A stretch of 64,000 nt of DNA from Microthrixaceae bacterium. GTDB lineage: Bacteria > Actinomycetota > Acidimicrobiia > Acidimicrobiales > Acidimicrobilacustridaceae. Below, piece by piece: positions 43,122-55,120 of this stretch. The translations under genes and the position numbers were made by a program. The stretch is from the NCBI GenBank assembly GCA_947449015.1, contig CANFQA010000010.1, positions 1-64,000 of the forward strand, read 5' to 3'. The first letter of the stretch is position 1; each line of letters starts with the position of its first letter. Below the pieces are notes generated by a model. It had not been told where the DNA came from, ran no database searches, and saw only the letters and a list, made by a program, of their open reading frames with translations.

Positions 43122-46100
43122 ACCCGGAACGCCCGCATCACTCGAGCCCAGCCAGTCGTCGATTGACGATGCCCAAGACCTCACCGGGCGACTGTGGTTG
43201 TTGCTTGCATCAATCCCGATATTCGTTGGCGTCATGCTCCAGCATGTCGGCGAGATCGTCTTCGTGTCCCGTCTCGACAGGATGCTTGATCCCATCACCA
43301 TGGCTGCACGCAGCTTCGTGCTCTGGAATCCGTATGCAGACATGGGCTCGCTGCAATACCAGTCCATTGGCTACTGGATTCCGTTTGATGCCGCATTCGC
43401 CACAGGAACATTGCTGAACATCCCGACCTGGATTACCGAACGCCTGCTCATCTCCGCGCTGATGATCATCGCCTTCTGGGGATGCGTCCGACTTGCAGAT
43501 TCGCTCAGAATTGGGACCCGTGCCTTTCGCGTGCTCGGCGGGTTGGGGTACACCCTGTCAGCGGTCATCCTGAGTCGAGTCGGCCAGCAGCAGGTATTCG
43601 CAATGGGAGCCGTCTTCCTTCCGTGGACTCTCGTCCCCCTCATTCGTGGTTCCAAGCGCGGCTCAACGAGAACCGCCGCCGCAGGATCCGCACTCGCCAT
43701 CGCACTCATGGGCGGCGCGAATGCCGCAGTCGTTCTCGCAATGATTCCAATTCCATTGCTCTATCTCCTGACCCGATCACGCGGTCCGCGTCGAGCCAGC
43801 CTCATTCGCTGGTGGATGCTCACGGTGCCCATGGCCATCGGTTGGTGGTTCATCGGCCTACCGATCTATGGGTCCTACGGCGCGAACATCACCCAATACA
43901 CCGAAACAGCAGACACCACCACGAGAGCAACACCAATCTTTGAAGTCATCCGCGGAACTGCCGACTGGTTCGCACGAATCTCAGTCAACGGGGTTGCACT
44001 CCCCTCGGGGAACGCCCTTGCGTTCCGAGGCATTGCCATCCTCGGTTCCGTGCTGCTCGCTGGATTGGGAATGGCCGGACTTAGTCACCGCCGGCTTCCC
44101 GAACGCCGCTTCCTCGTCATCATCTTCCTACTTGGCATTGCCGCAGTTGGCGGAGGATTCGGCGGCCTCTTCAGTAACCCGCTGAGCGATCAGTATCGAT
44201 CACTGCTCGGCGGGGCCCTCACGCCATTCCGCAATGTGTATAAGTTCCAGGCATGGATCACGCTGCCGCTGGCGCTTGGATTCGTCCACGCACTCAGCAG
44301 ATTGCGATCGGTTCCCGTGCTGGATCGTTCCGGACTCCGCCGGCTCGTCCTTGCTGCACTCGCGGTGATGGTCATCATCGCCGGCGCCTATCCGCTTTGG
44401 AACAACATGCTCACGAAGGGGAACGGATTTACAGCGATCCCCCAGGCTTGGGTGGATGCACGCACCTATCTTGATCACGAACACACCGGGCGGGTGCTCA
44501 TCGCTCCCGCATTGGGACAAGGCCAGTTTGACTGGGGATATACCCAACAGTCTCCGCTCCAATGGAGTTCTGACATCGCGTGGGCGACCCGTTCACAGGC
44601 ACCAATGGGTGGTCCCAACAACATTTCCTATCTCGACACAATCGATCGATCGCTCTCAGCCGGTGGCGATCCATCGCTGATCAGTTACCTCCAACGCGGC
44701 GGATTCTCCCAAGTCGTGGTGGCTGCCGACAGCGACTACCAAGCCTTCGGTGGTGCCTCCCCGCAATCGACCTTCGATGCACTCAAAGCGAGCGGCCTCA
44801 CTGTCGAAGCGTCATTTGGTCACATCGGTTACGGATTCGGCGAGCTTCACCAGATTGAAATCTTCTCCGTACCGGAGCCACACGTGGCACAGACCTACTC
44901 CGCAAGCGATCTCACCTTGCTGAGCGGTGATACCGAATCCACACTCCGTATACCAGCAACGCTGTTTGGTGCTCGCCCCTATCTCCTCAGCAGCGAAACA
45001 GTTCGAAGCAGTCTTCATCCTTCACAGTGGATCATCACCGACGGCAACCAACGGTACGGAACGAATTTCGGTCGCTATCGCAATAACCGGAGCTATCTCC
45101 TTGACGCGTTCGAGACCCGGGTCAACGGCGTCCCGCTCTCCAAACTTCAGCTTCGGCCCTCGTCACCTCAAAGTCAGACCGTGTCGGTGTTGTCAGGTAT
45201 CCAGCGGATCAGCGCATCCAGCGTGGGACCCGGAGTTGTTGATCGCGCACTTCCGAGCAGCCAACCAGCCAATGTCCTTGATGGCGACCCAACGTCGAGC
45301 TGGCAGCCCAATCGCTTGTCGATCGGACGCAATGACGACTGGGGAACCGGCGATCAATGGATCGACATAACCTTTGATGCACCGCGAGTCGTCAATCCGC
45401 TCACCATCACACTCCTGCTCGGCGTGTACGGCACTCCTGGCCCGATACGAGTGATCACCGACACGGAGAACGGCCGTGTCTCCACAGAGCTGGAATCGGT
45501 TAACACGCCACAGTCACTTCCAGTCACAGCAGGCGCCACCACCCATCTGCGGGTGACCATCACGGGGGATAGCTACCACCGTTTCGGTGACCTCATCGGA
45601 ATCTCTGAACTCAGCATCCCCGGGGACTCGATTATTCGTGGCCTTCGCGTGCCCTACGACCGTGAAGCGGAGTTCAGTCAGCCCGACGCCAACGATCCGG
45701 CATGGATCTTTAGTCGCGACAGCCGCGCCGGTGGCACTCAGGGCCCGGCCATCTTCCGAGACTTCCGCGTACCCAAAGCCGCGGCGCTCGACACCGTTGC
45801 AACCGGAGCAGTGGGAACTCCTCTAGACATCTTGAATCTCCTCGACAACGCGCAGGGGATGTCTGTTACTTCGAACTCAACGCTCTTCAACGCCCCGGAT
45901 CTTGCACCTCGAAATCTCATCGATCACGACCCAGCCACCTACTGGATCAGCGAATTCCCGGGAAGCAACGCCTCGCAGGTACCGCAAGTCACCATCAGTT
46001 GGCTCGAACCGCGAACTGTCTCCGCTTTGCGTCTCGACCTCGATCCTCGTTTTGCCACGCCTGAGTCCGTCACCGTCACCGTCAATGGCGCAGCCTTCGA

Positions 46101-47205
46101 GCGCACCCCAACCAGCGACGGAAGCATCGACATCGACGCCACTGTCACCACCGCCGTCCAGTTCGATCTGCATTACAGCGCTTCGAACGACGGCGATCCC
46201 TCGCAGCGAGCTGGTCTCACCGGAATTGAGATCCCGGCAATCGCTGATCTCTACCCGGCCCCAATCGATCGAACCGCATCGCTTGCGTTCGCCTGCGGAT
46301 CAGGCCCTCGCGCCACTATCGACAGCACAACTATCGACTTCTCCGCCACGATGACCTACGCCGATCTGATGGAACACCGACCAGTCACGCTGACACCGTG
46401 TACGTCTGCACAACTCAATCTCTCTGCTGGTGATCACCGCCTCACCAGCACCTCCGGACCCAGTGGCATCGGGATCGATCAGTTCGTGCTGGGGAACACC
46501 CCAACCTTGTCGAAGCTCCAGAATCCGGGTCGCAGCTTGAGCATTGGGTCTTGGGGCAGCACAACACGCCGTGCCACCATCGAAGCAGGCGATCAAAACA
46601 TCTTCGTGGTCAACGAGGTGTACAACCGCGGCTGGCAAGCCACCCTCAACGGTGAGCGTCTTGATTCGCTCGAAGTTGATGGCTGGCGGCAGGCCTTCGT
46701 CATTCCCGCTGGCGACGGCGGTGACCTTGTGCTCACCTTCGCGCCAAATCGGGCCTATCAGCTCGGCACCGCTGCCGGTGTCGGTCTCCTTCTGCTTCTC
46801 GTACTGCTCGCAGTTTTCCGTCGCCGACGCGGTCGCGAATTCGCCCCGGTCGGCACAGGCACCTGGCCAGGTCCGCTACCTGCGGTCGCCGGGATCCTCC
46901 TCGCCATCTGGACCGCCGGGATCGGAGCGATCGCACTACCAATGTTGTGGTCACTTCGACGCCGCCTCACGAATGCACTCCCGGTCATTGCATTTGGATC
47001 ATTTGCGATCGCCGGTGCAATCGTGCTGTTCGCCCCTGACCGCAAAGAGCTGCAAACGAATTTCTGGGGAGTCGCTTCCTACCCAGTGAGCGCACTCGCT
47101 GCGGTCGCAGTGATGTGCGTCGTGACTTCGTTCCTGATGAGCGATACCACCGAGCAAAATGGCGAACCCAATGACCAAAGCGCATATGGGTCGGAGATCT
47201 CGTGA
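43114..47205 (+). CDS. AftD-like alpha-(1->3)-arabinofuranosyltransferase (GT-C)
   Basis: The 1363-residue protein starts at a GTG at 43114 overlapping the GT4 stop. The N-terminal 450 residues are a GT-C membrane core with about 11 helices and periplasmic loops, including AARSFVLWNPYADMGSLQYQ and GGALTPFRNVYKFQAW, as in mycobacterial AftD. The periplasmic part has at least two F5/8-type carbohydrate-binding modules (PANVLDGDPTSSW and PRNLIDHDPATYW). The C-terminus returns to the membrane with two to four helices. AftD branches arabinan of arabinogalactan and lipoarabinomannan using decaprenyl-phosphate arabinose. The host polymer and donor here are unproven. Confidence 0.85.
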   Translation: MTEPGTPASLEPSQSSIDDAQDLTGRLWLLLASIPIFVGVMLQHVGEIVFVSRLDRMLDPITMAARSFVLWNPYADMGSLQYQSIGYWIPFDAAFATGTLLNIPTWITERLLISALMIIAFWGCVRLADSLRIGTRAFRVLGGLGYTLSAVILSRVGQQQVFAMGAVFLPWTLVPLIRGSKRGSTRTAAAGSALAIALMGGANAAVVLAMIPIPLLYLLTRSRGPRRASLIRWWMLTVPMAIGWWFIGLPIYGSYGANITQYTETADTTTRATPIFEVIRGTADWFARISVNGVALPSGNALAFRGIAILGSVLLAGLGMAGLSHRRLPERRFLVIIFLLGIAAVGGGFGGLFSNPLSDQYRSLLGGALTPFRNVYKFQAWITLPLALGFVHALSRLRSVPVLDRSGLRRLVLAALAVMVIIAGAYPLWNNMLTKGNGFTAIPQAWVDARTYLDHEHTGRVLIAPALGQGQFDWGYTQQSPLQWSSDIAWATRSQAPMGGPNNISYLDTIDRSLSAGGDPSLISYLQRGGFSQVVVAADSDYQAFGGASPQSTFDALKASGLTVEASFGHIGYGFGELHQIEIFSVPEPHVAQTYSASDLTLLSGDTESTLRIPATLFGARPYLLSSETVRSSLHPSQWIITDGNQRYGTNFGRYRNNRSYLLDAFETRVNGVPLSKLQLRPSSPQSQTVSVLSGIQRISASSVGPGVVDRALPSSQPANVLDGDPTSSWQPNRLSIGRNDDWGTGDQWIDITFDAPRVVNPLTITLLLGVYGTPGPIRVITDTENGRVSTELESVNTPQSLPVTAGATTHLRVTITGDSYHRFGDLIGISELSIPGDSIIRGLRVPYDREAEFSQPDANDPAWIFSRDSRAGGTQGPAIFRDFRVPKAAALDTVATGAVGTPLDILNLLDNAQGMSVTSNSTLFNAPDLAPRNLIDHDPATYWISEFPGSNASQVPQVTISWLEPRTVSALRLDLDPRFATPESVTVTVNGAAFERTPTSDGSIDIDATVTTAVQFDLHYSASNDGDPSQRAGLTGIEIPAIADLYPAPIDRTASLAFACGSGPRATIDSTTIDFSATMTYADLMEHRPVTLTPCTSAQLNLSAGDHRLTSTSGPSGIGIDQFVLGNTPTLSKLQNPGRSLSIGSWGSTTRRATIEAGDQNIFVVNEVYNRGWQATLNGERLDSLEVDGWRQAFVIPAGDGGDLVLTFAPNRAYQLGTAAGVGLLLLLVLLAVFRRRRGREFAPVGTGTWPGPLPAVAGILLAIWTAGIGAIALPMLWSLRRRLTNALPVIAFGSFAIAGAIVLFAPDRKELQTNFWGVASYPVSALAAVAVMCVVTSFLMSDTTEQNGEPNDQSAYGSEIS

Positions 47206-48191
47206 AACCACTTCGAGTCCTCTACATCGGCGGTACCGGTCGCACCGGCAGCACCATGGTCGATCAGTTGCTCGGTCAGTTCCCCCCGTATTTCTCGGGC
47301 GGGGAGATGGCGTTCTTCTGGAGCCGCGGCATTGAGGCCAACGCCATCTGCGCGTGTGGCGACGCCGTCCGCGACTGCCCAGTGTGGAGCCACGCGATTG
47401 CGTCAATCACCGAAGACCCCGATCAGCTCGCAGCTCGCATGGTCGCGCTACGGAAATTATTCAGATGGCCACATATCTTCGCGATGTGGGTACCAGGTTT
47501 CTCACGAGCTCGCCTGCGTGAGATTCATGACATTCCCGCAAACGCCGAGCGGATCTACAACGACGTCGCCGCCGAACAGAACGTCGAAGTGTTCATCGAC
47601 TCCTCGAAGGAACCTCATTACTCGTACATTCTGCGCGAAGGGTCTGAGCTTGATCTGCGATTTCTTCATCTCGTTCGCGACCCACGTGCGGTGGGAAGTA
47701 GCTGGAAGCGGCGTCGGGCCGAAGCCGGGCTGAACTCCGGCGAGTTCATGGAGCAGCGCTCAAGTCCAATTGCGTCGGCTTTTTACATGTTCTCCAACAT
47801 CGTTTCGGAACTCTTCTGGAGATCAAAGCCCGACCGGTATGCGTTTCTCCGCTACGAAGACTTCGTGGCTGACCCCGCGCATATTCTCGAAGTGATTGGC
47901 GACTTCGCCGGCACACCCATCGTTGCTGATGCGGTGCTCGACGGACTCTCGTTTCCAATTGGCACTATGCATACGTCCTGGGGCAACCCAAGCAGAGTCG
48001 GGCGCACCTCCATCACCATCCGACAAGACGATGCTTGGCGCACCGAGCTTTCGCGCTGCGACATGATCATGCTCACCGTGCTGAACCTTCCCCTTCTGCT
48101 TCACTACGGCTACCCGATTCGTCCATCGGGTAGCCGTCGATCCACGCTTCGATCTTCTCGACTTCGTCGAGCCGATCTCAGCAAGAGATAG
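47202..48191 (+). CDS. sulfotransferase family protein
   Basis: The 329-residue protein starts at a GTG at 47202 that overlaps the AftD-like stop (GTGA). The PAPS 5'-phosphosulfate loop is GGTGRTGSTMVDQLL near residues 10-24, and the 3'-phosphate site is LHLVRDPRAVGSSWKRR near 155-171. Such enzymes move sulfate from PAPS to a sugar or lipid hydroxyl. Coupling with the GT4 and AftD-like genes suggests that the envelope glycan they make is sulfated (inference). A basic, Ser/Arg-rich tail follows the domain. Confidence 0.87.
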   Translation: MKPLRVLYIGGTGRTGSTMVDQLLGQFPPYFSGGEMAFFWSRGIEANAICACGDAVRDCPVWSHAIASITEDPDQLAARMVALRKLFRWPHIFAMWVPGFSRARLREIHDIPANAERIYNDVAAEQNVEVFIDSSKEPHYSYILREGSELDLRFLHLVRDPRAVGSSWKRRRAEAGLNSGEFMEQRSSPIASAFYMFSNIVSELFWRSKPDRYAFLRYEDFVADPAHILEVIGDFAGTPIVADAVLDGLSFPIGTMHTSWGNPSRVGRTSITIRQDDAWRTELSRCDMIMLTVLNLPLLLHYGYPIRPSGSRRSTLRSSRLRRADLSKR

Positions 48192-48222
48192 GCGTTGGTG
48201 ACGTGGACCTCAGCGGCTCCGG

Positions 48223-50502
<2,280 letters not shown>

Positions 50503-50584
50503 TCAAGCCCTGTCCGGTTCACCTTCGCCCACACCTGAACCATGCCTGTCGTGGCAACATCAGGGCCTGTTCTCAGGGGGATCG

Positions 50585-51679
50585 ATGACCGATACGACGA
50601 CTGACACTGGGGTAACCACCACTGAAATGAGGGCCTGGCGGGTGCACGAGTACGGCTCCCCCCTCGATGTGCTGCGCCTCGAGCAAGTGCCGGTTCCCGA
50701 ACCAGGTCCTGGCGAGGTACTTATTGCGGTGCAGGCCATCCCGCTCAATCTCAACGACCTCGAGCGCATCACCGGCGGCAACATGATGGCGCCGCCGACC
50801 TTTCCCTACAGCCCCGGCATGGAGGTGTTCGGCGTCGTAACCGCCTGCGGACTCGGCACCGAGGCTCTCCTCGGTCGCCGAGTCGCGGCAATAACCCGAC
50901 AGGCCCATGGCGGTTTCGCCGAATACGCAATCTGCCCGGCGACCGGTGTGTTCGAGGTACCTGATGACATCGAACTGCCCGGTGCTGCGGCTCTGCTGTT
51001 CCCATTCCATCTCGCATGGCTCGGACTTGTGGATCGGGCCGATCTGCGCACCGGCGAAACTGTGCTGATCCATGCCGGTGCAGGCGGCTCGGGTTCGTCG
51101 GCCATTCAATTGGCCAAGCAGATTGGCGCAACGGTCTTCGCCACATGTGGTTCAGCCGAGAAGACCGAGCTGTGCCGAGAGCTCGGCGCTGATTTTGCCA
51201 TCGACTACACCACTGAGGATTTTTCCGAGGTCGTGCTGGCCGCCACCAATGGTCGCGGCGTCGACGTAGTTTTCGACAACGTTGGCGAAGCCGTCATGGA
51301 GGCTTCAATGAAATGCGTCGCCTATAACGGCCGCTACCTGATGATGGGGTTCGCCTCGAACAAGGTCGTCGCCGACGAAGCCTTCATCGTGCCGCGCCGA
51401 ATCGCCATGGGAAATTTCAAGCTTTGCGGCGTGCTGCTCAATTACACCTCCGACGACATGATCGCCCTGCTCAAAGGGGCCATGGGTTGGAACGTGGCCC
51501 CCACCTCACTTGGAGAGCGCGCCATGCGCGAGATCCTCGATGGGGTGCGTAGTGGCGCGATGCATCCCGTGGTTGGCGCCACGCCGGCGTTCGAGGAACT
51601 TCCGCAAGCAATCACCGACATGGCGGATCGGGCCACGGTCGGACGCGTCATCGTCATGGCCGGACAGAAGACTTCCTAA
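50585..51679 (+). CDS. zinc-independent MDR oxidoreductase (NADPH:quinone reductase-like)
   Basis: The protein has 364 residues from the ATG at 50585, which follows AGGGGG. It has the medium-chain dehydrogenase/reductase layout: an N-terminal GroES-like domain (VPVPEPGPGEVLIAVQAIPLN, PYSPGMEVFGVV) and a Rossmann domain with AGAGGSGSSAIQLAKQIGATVFAT and GRGVDVVFDNVGE. The zinc-ligand Cys/His set of alcohol dehydrogenases is absent. Members reduce quinones or enoyl-type substrates with NADPH. The substrate is unknown. A separate RgpF-like gene follows 23 bases downstream. Confidence 0.87.
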   Translation: MTDTTTDTGVTTTEMRAWRVHEYGSPLDVLRLEQVPVPEPGPGEVLIAVQAIPLNLNDLERITGGNMMAPPTFPYSPGMEVFGVVTACGLGTEALLGRRVAAITRQAHGGFAEYAICPATGVFEVPDDIELPGAAALLFPFHLAWLGLVDRADLRTGETVLIHAGAGGSGSSAIQLAKQIGATVFATCGSAEKTELCRELGADFAIDYTTEDFSEVVLAATNGRGVDVVFDNVGEAVMEASMKCVAYNGRYLMMGFASNKVVADEAFIVPRRIAMGNFKLCGVLLNYTSDDMIALLKGAMGWNVAPTSLGERAMREILDGVRSGAMHPVVGATPAFEELPQAITDMADRATVGRVIVMAGQKTS

Positions 51680-51702
51680 GAGTCGTGGAAAGATGAGGAC
51701 CC

Positions 51703-52794
51703 ATGGTTCTCACCAATCACTGGCTGTGGACGACGGCCAGAAACAAGGTTCGTTCCGTGACCTCACGGATTCAGTCGGTGATCGCCATTCCCGGTGAATA
51801 CCGAGCGTTCCGAGGTCTACGTAACGATCCAGGCGATCGAATCGTCAAAGACACCGAAACCTGGAATGAGCATGTCGCTGTCGTCGCCACCTACCCGCGC
51901 ATTTCACTCGCTGAATCCACGAGCAGACTGCTCGCATCACTCCAAGACCTTGGTGCGACAGTCATCCTCGTTGCCAACGACTCACCTGATCGGGATTTCT
52001 GCAATGGACGTTGGATGGATCACGCCGATGTCGTGATCCATCGAGCCAATCTGGGCCGCGACTTCGGGTGTTATCAACGAGCAATGTCGCATCTTCAGAA
52101 GAACGCTCCGGTTGGGTCCCTTCAACGTGTTTCGTACTTCAATGATTCGGTTGTCTATCTACCGTCATCGTCGACCCTGATCGAAAACTGGCTTGAGAAC
52201 GCGAGCGGAACTCGTGCTCTGGCGACCACGAATGCAACGCAACCACGAGCTCAGACCTTCGCGTTCTCCCTTGATGGGACCACGGCGTTCTCGCCTTCCC
52301 TCCGCCGATTCTGGAGCCACCTTCTCCTCTCGAACAACCGGACAACGGTGATTCGGCGATGCGAGAAGAAACTCAGTCGCATCCTGCGATCACTCTCCAA
52401 ACCACCTCTGGGGTACTTCAGCTTCGAACGCCTCGACGAGGCAGTTCAGGGCGACTGGGGGAAGCTCACCGCTGGAGAGGCCCGCGGCCTTCGATGGGCT
52501 CTAGATTTTCAACCTCGGATAGCCAGCAGCGCGTCGATTCCAGCTGCAGATCGAGAATCGGATTCAGCAGAGGTTCGCCGAAGGATCGCACACGAGGTTC
52601 CGAACTGGCTGGGGCCGAATCGGGCATTTGGCCTTGTTGCGTCAAGGCTTCTTGGATTCCCCGTCAAGGTCGACATCATCGCCAGTGGCGCCGCTACTCG
52701 TCGTGATGTCAGCGATTACCTCGACACAAGCGGCATCGAGATTGAAGAGCAGAACAAACTGCTTGATCTCATGGACGCCCATCACATCGGCTGA
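51703..52794 (+). CDS. RgpF (rhamnan synthesis F)-like protein
   Basis: The 363-residue protein starts at an ATG at 51703 after GAGGA. The core HVAVVATYPRISLAESTSRLL, VILVANDSPD, and RANLGRDFGCYQRAMSHL resembles the RgpF/rhamnan-synthesis-F family, where the N-x-G-x-D-F segment is conserved; a further match is VSYFNDSVVYL. RgpF-type proteins build rhamnose-glucose polysaccharides or related glycans. The family call is from memory of these short motifs, so the exact activity is uncertain. It is not in a glycan operon here. Confidence 0.65.
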   Translation: MVLTNHWLWTTARNKVRSVTSRIQSVIAIPGEYRAFRGLRNDPGDRIVKDTETWNEHVAVVATYPRISLAESTSRLLASLQDLGATVILVANDSPDRDFCNGRWMDHADVVIHRANLGRDFGCYQRAMSHLQKNAPVGSLQRVSYFNDSVVYLPSSSTLIENWLENASGTRALATTNATQPRAQTFAFSLDGTTAFSPSLRRFWSHLLLSNNRTTVIRRCEKKLSRILRSLSKPPLGYFSFERLDEAVQGDWGKLTAGEARGLRWALDFQPRIASSASIPAADRESDSAEVRRRIAHEVPNWLGPNRAFGLVASRLLGFPVKVDIIASGAATRRDVSDYLDTSGIEIEEQNKLLDLMDAHHIG

Positions 52795-52832
52795 GCTGCC
52801 GACGGGCCGCCGAGTGCACATCTGGTGATGCG

Positions 52833-54005
52833 TTACTCCGGTGGAAGATTGAAGTGTTCGATGTACTCCCGAAAATCAGCCCGCACCTGGGCGGGATCAA
52901 TGGAGTACTCCTCCGGGGTATAGGAGTGAACGCCATGAACACCGGGCGGGTTTGCGGCAATGAATGCCTGCATTGCCGCAGCACCCTGTGATGACATGGC
53001 AATGTCGAGTGCTTCGTAGATCTGCTCAACGACACCGAACTGATCGCTGATGAAATCGCGGAACATCATGTCGTGGAACACCGCATCGGGATAGGCCTGC
53101 TCAGCGCGAATGCGAATGCTGCGAGTGAGCACTCGCGCCAGACGGGGGATCCAATCGGCTGCCACCTCGGCCGGATCAACATGATCACTTCCCACGGCCC
53201 GAACCTTTGACGTCAGGCTCGCGTATGAGGTCATGGACTTCACCGGGTCCCGATGCGTAAACACAATGCGCGCGTCGGGATAGGTCGCCAGCAGATGCTC
53301 AAGCCCCCACAGATGAGCCCCGGTCTTGAGTACCCAACGATCACCCTCATAGCCAGACTGCAAATGTTGCAACTGCATGTGGTGGAAGTCGTACACATGT
53401 GACCAATCGGCCTCGAGATCAACCCAATCCTCAAAGGTGGGGACGCGGAACTGATTGTGGAACAACGGCGTGCACATAGCCTCGCCCATCATCACCACAC
53501 ATTCCTGTGTGAGCTCGGGACCGGTGGGATGGATGGCTTCGAAGCCTGGGTTCTGCTCCTGTTGGGCCGGAAACAGCGCGGCGCATTGCGCAATGCGCGG
53601 ATCAGTGCGGAAGGTGGCCCGCTGCGGTGGCGGAGACGGGAACATGGTCTCCCAGGTCATCGGCGCCCGATTCGCCGGGTCCTTGGCGAGGATGTCGTGC
53701 AGGATCGTGGTTCCAGTGCGCGGCATGCCGATGATGAAGACCGGCTTCACAATGCGCTGCTGAGCAATGATCGGAAAGCGCTTGCGATCCTCGATGTAGT
53801 TGAGACGATTGACCGTATGCATCAGTGCCCGCTCACTGGCAATGAGCGCTCCGAGATCATTGAGTTGCGCATCGCGATGCAACGACTCCATGAACAATGC
53901 GAGAGGTTCGACAAACGGGCCGGCACCGAGGTCCGTGAGTCCACCGGTGCGGCGAGAACTCTCAGCCAGCACCTCCTCGACATCGAGCTTCGAGAGATCG
54001 GTCAT
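52833..54005 (-). CDS. sulfotransferase family protein
   Basis: The 390-residue protein has the PAPS 5'-loop FIIGMPRTGTTILHDIL near residues 90-106 and the 3'-phosphate site IVFTHRDPVKSMTSYASL near 248-265, with the helical inserts typical of actinobacterial Sulfotransfer_3 proteins such as the mycobacterial Stf family. It should sulfate a lipid or glycan using PAPS. Its ATG overlaps the stop of the patatin-like gene (ATGA at 54002-54005), so the two are translationally coupled. This suggests a shared lipid substrate pathway (inference). It is not closely like the sulfotransferase at 47202. Confidence 0.87.
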   Translation of the reverse strand: MTDLSKLDVEEVLAESSRRTGGLTDLGAGPFVEPLALFMESLHRDAQLNDLGALIASERALMHTVNRLNYIEDRKRFPIIAQQRIVKPVFIIGMPRTGTTILHDILAKDPANRAPMTWETMFPSPPPQRATFRTDPRIAQCAALFPAQQEQNPGFEAIHPTGPELTQECVVMMGEAMCTPLFHNQFRVPTFEDWVDLEADWSHVYDFHHMQLQHLQSGYEGDRWVLKTGAHLWGLEHLLATYPDARIVFTHRDPVKSMTSYASLTSKVRAVGSDHVDPAEVAADWIPRLARVLTRSIRIRAEQAYPDAVFHDMMFRDFISDQFGVVEQIYEALDIAMSSQGAAAMQAFIAANPPGVHGVHSYTPEEYSIDPAQVRADFREYIEHFNLPPE

Positions 54006-54976
54006 GCGATGAACTCCCGAAGTGCATCAGCATCGGCTGCTGCCTGACGACGGGCCATAGCAATCGCCTCGGGAACCGCCTTGGGATCCATGAGGCGAGC
54101 GATGTCCATGGTTTCGGGACTGCGCAGGAATAGTTCACTGCCTGAAGCCCGGAGTTCTTCGAGTTCTGCATGGAACGCGCCCGGAGCTTGGGTCATGCCA
54201 CCAACTTCGGTGGGTGAACCGTCGATAAGACTCAGCACGACCACTCGCTCAGCACCGGCGATCAGATCGAGATGAGTTCCAGACCCACTCACGCCGCCAT
54301 CCATGCATCGACGATCGCCAATGGGCTGGGGAGAGAACACCCCTGGGATTGCGCTGCTGGCGGCAACAGCCCGAGCTATCGGCACCTTGGAATCGCGTGT
54401 GATCACACAACGCTCTCCGGTGTAGGTGTCGACACAGGTGATGTGAAGTGCAGGCGACTTCCACTTCCGAGACAGGATGACGAGACCGGAATTGCGCTCC
54501 ATCACCGAAGGCAACGGGGCTGCAGCGGCGAGCGCAGCACCACCAATCCGACGGAGCGTCTCGGCACTTGCGTCGGTGGCGGTGCCGAACAGTCCCAAGG
54601 CTCGTTGCTGACTCGCACTGAAATTGCTGGCCGGCGCCAGTTTCGCCACCAGCGCGGGAATCTTCGCCATCACTGAGAGTTGCTTATCGAACCGCCCGAT
54701 GGAGTCGTTCTGGAGAACCGCCGCGGTCATTGATCCAGCCGAGGTGCCAACGATGCGTTGCGCCCCGCTCAGATCGATACCCCGCTTGGACATTTCGTGG
54801 AGATAGGTGACCTGCCAGGCCACGAAGAAGATTCCCCCACCGCCGAGGGATAGACCGAAGTGCAGGCCATTGCCATGACGAGCCCCGAAATCGCGGGGTA
54901 CGACCAGGCCGTCGGCTGAGGTTGAAGCCCCAGTCAGGGGGGCAAGAACGCTGGATTGGGAGGACGCCGTCGACAT
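54002..54976 (-). CDS. patatin-like phospholipase
   Basis: The protein has 324 residues from the ATG at 54976, fixed by a reverse-strand TAGTGT -10 element seven bases before it. The patatin fold is clear: the Gly-rich oxyanion segment LSLGGGGIFFVAW, nucleophile motif GTSAGSM, and DGGVSGSG with the catalytic Asp of the Ser-Asp dyad. Patatins hydrolyse acyl esters of phospholipids or other lipids. It is the first gene of a two-gene unit with the sulfotransferase at 52833, and is divergent from the di-iron gene at 55121. Confidence 0.88.
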   Translation of the reverse strand: MSTASSQSSVLAPLTGASTSADGLVVPRDFGARHGNGLHFGLSLGGGGIFFVAWQVTYLHEMSKRGIDLSGAQRIVGTSAGSMTAAVLQNDSIGRFDKQLSVMAKIPALVAKLAPASNFSASQQRALGLFGTATDASAETLRRIGGAALAAAAPLPSVMERNSGLVILSRKWKSPALHITCVDTYTGERCVITRDSKVPIARAVAASSAIPGVFSPQPIGDRRCMDGGVSGSGTHLDLIAGAERVVVLSLIDGSPTEVGGMTQAPGAFHAELEELRASGSELFLRSPETMDIARLMDPKAVPEAIAMARRQAAADADALREFIA

Positions 54977-54983
54977 GGCGGAG

Positions 54984-54989
54984 ACACTA
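54984..54989 (-). promoter_or_regulatory. -10 element for the patatin-like gene
   Basis: TAGTGT on the reverse strand lies seven bases before the ATG at 54976, with no ribosome site between. Leaderless start likely. Confidence 0.5.
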
Positions 54990-55120
54990 CTGACGCGATC
55001 TCGCACAGGCCGGTAGAAACGTCTTCTCCTCAGAAAGGCGCCCTAGCGCCGCTTTCTCCCAGAACCTACTGTTGGGTAACAAGTGGGGCGACGGAGCCCC
55101 CCTCCACACGTAGGAGCACC

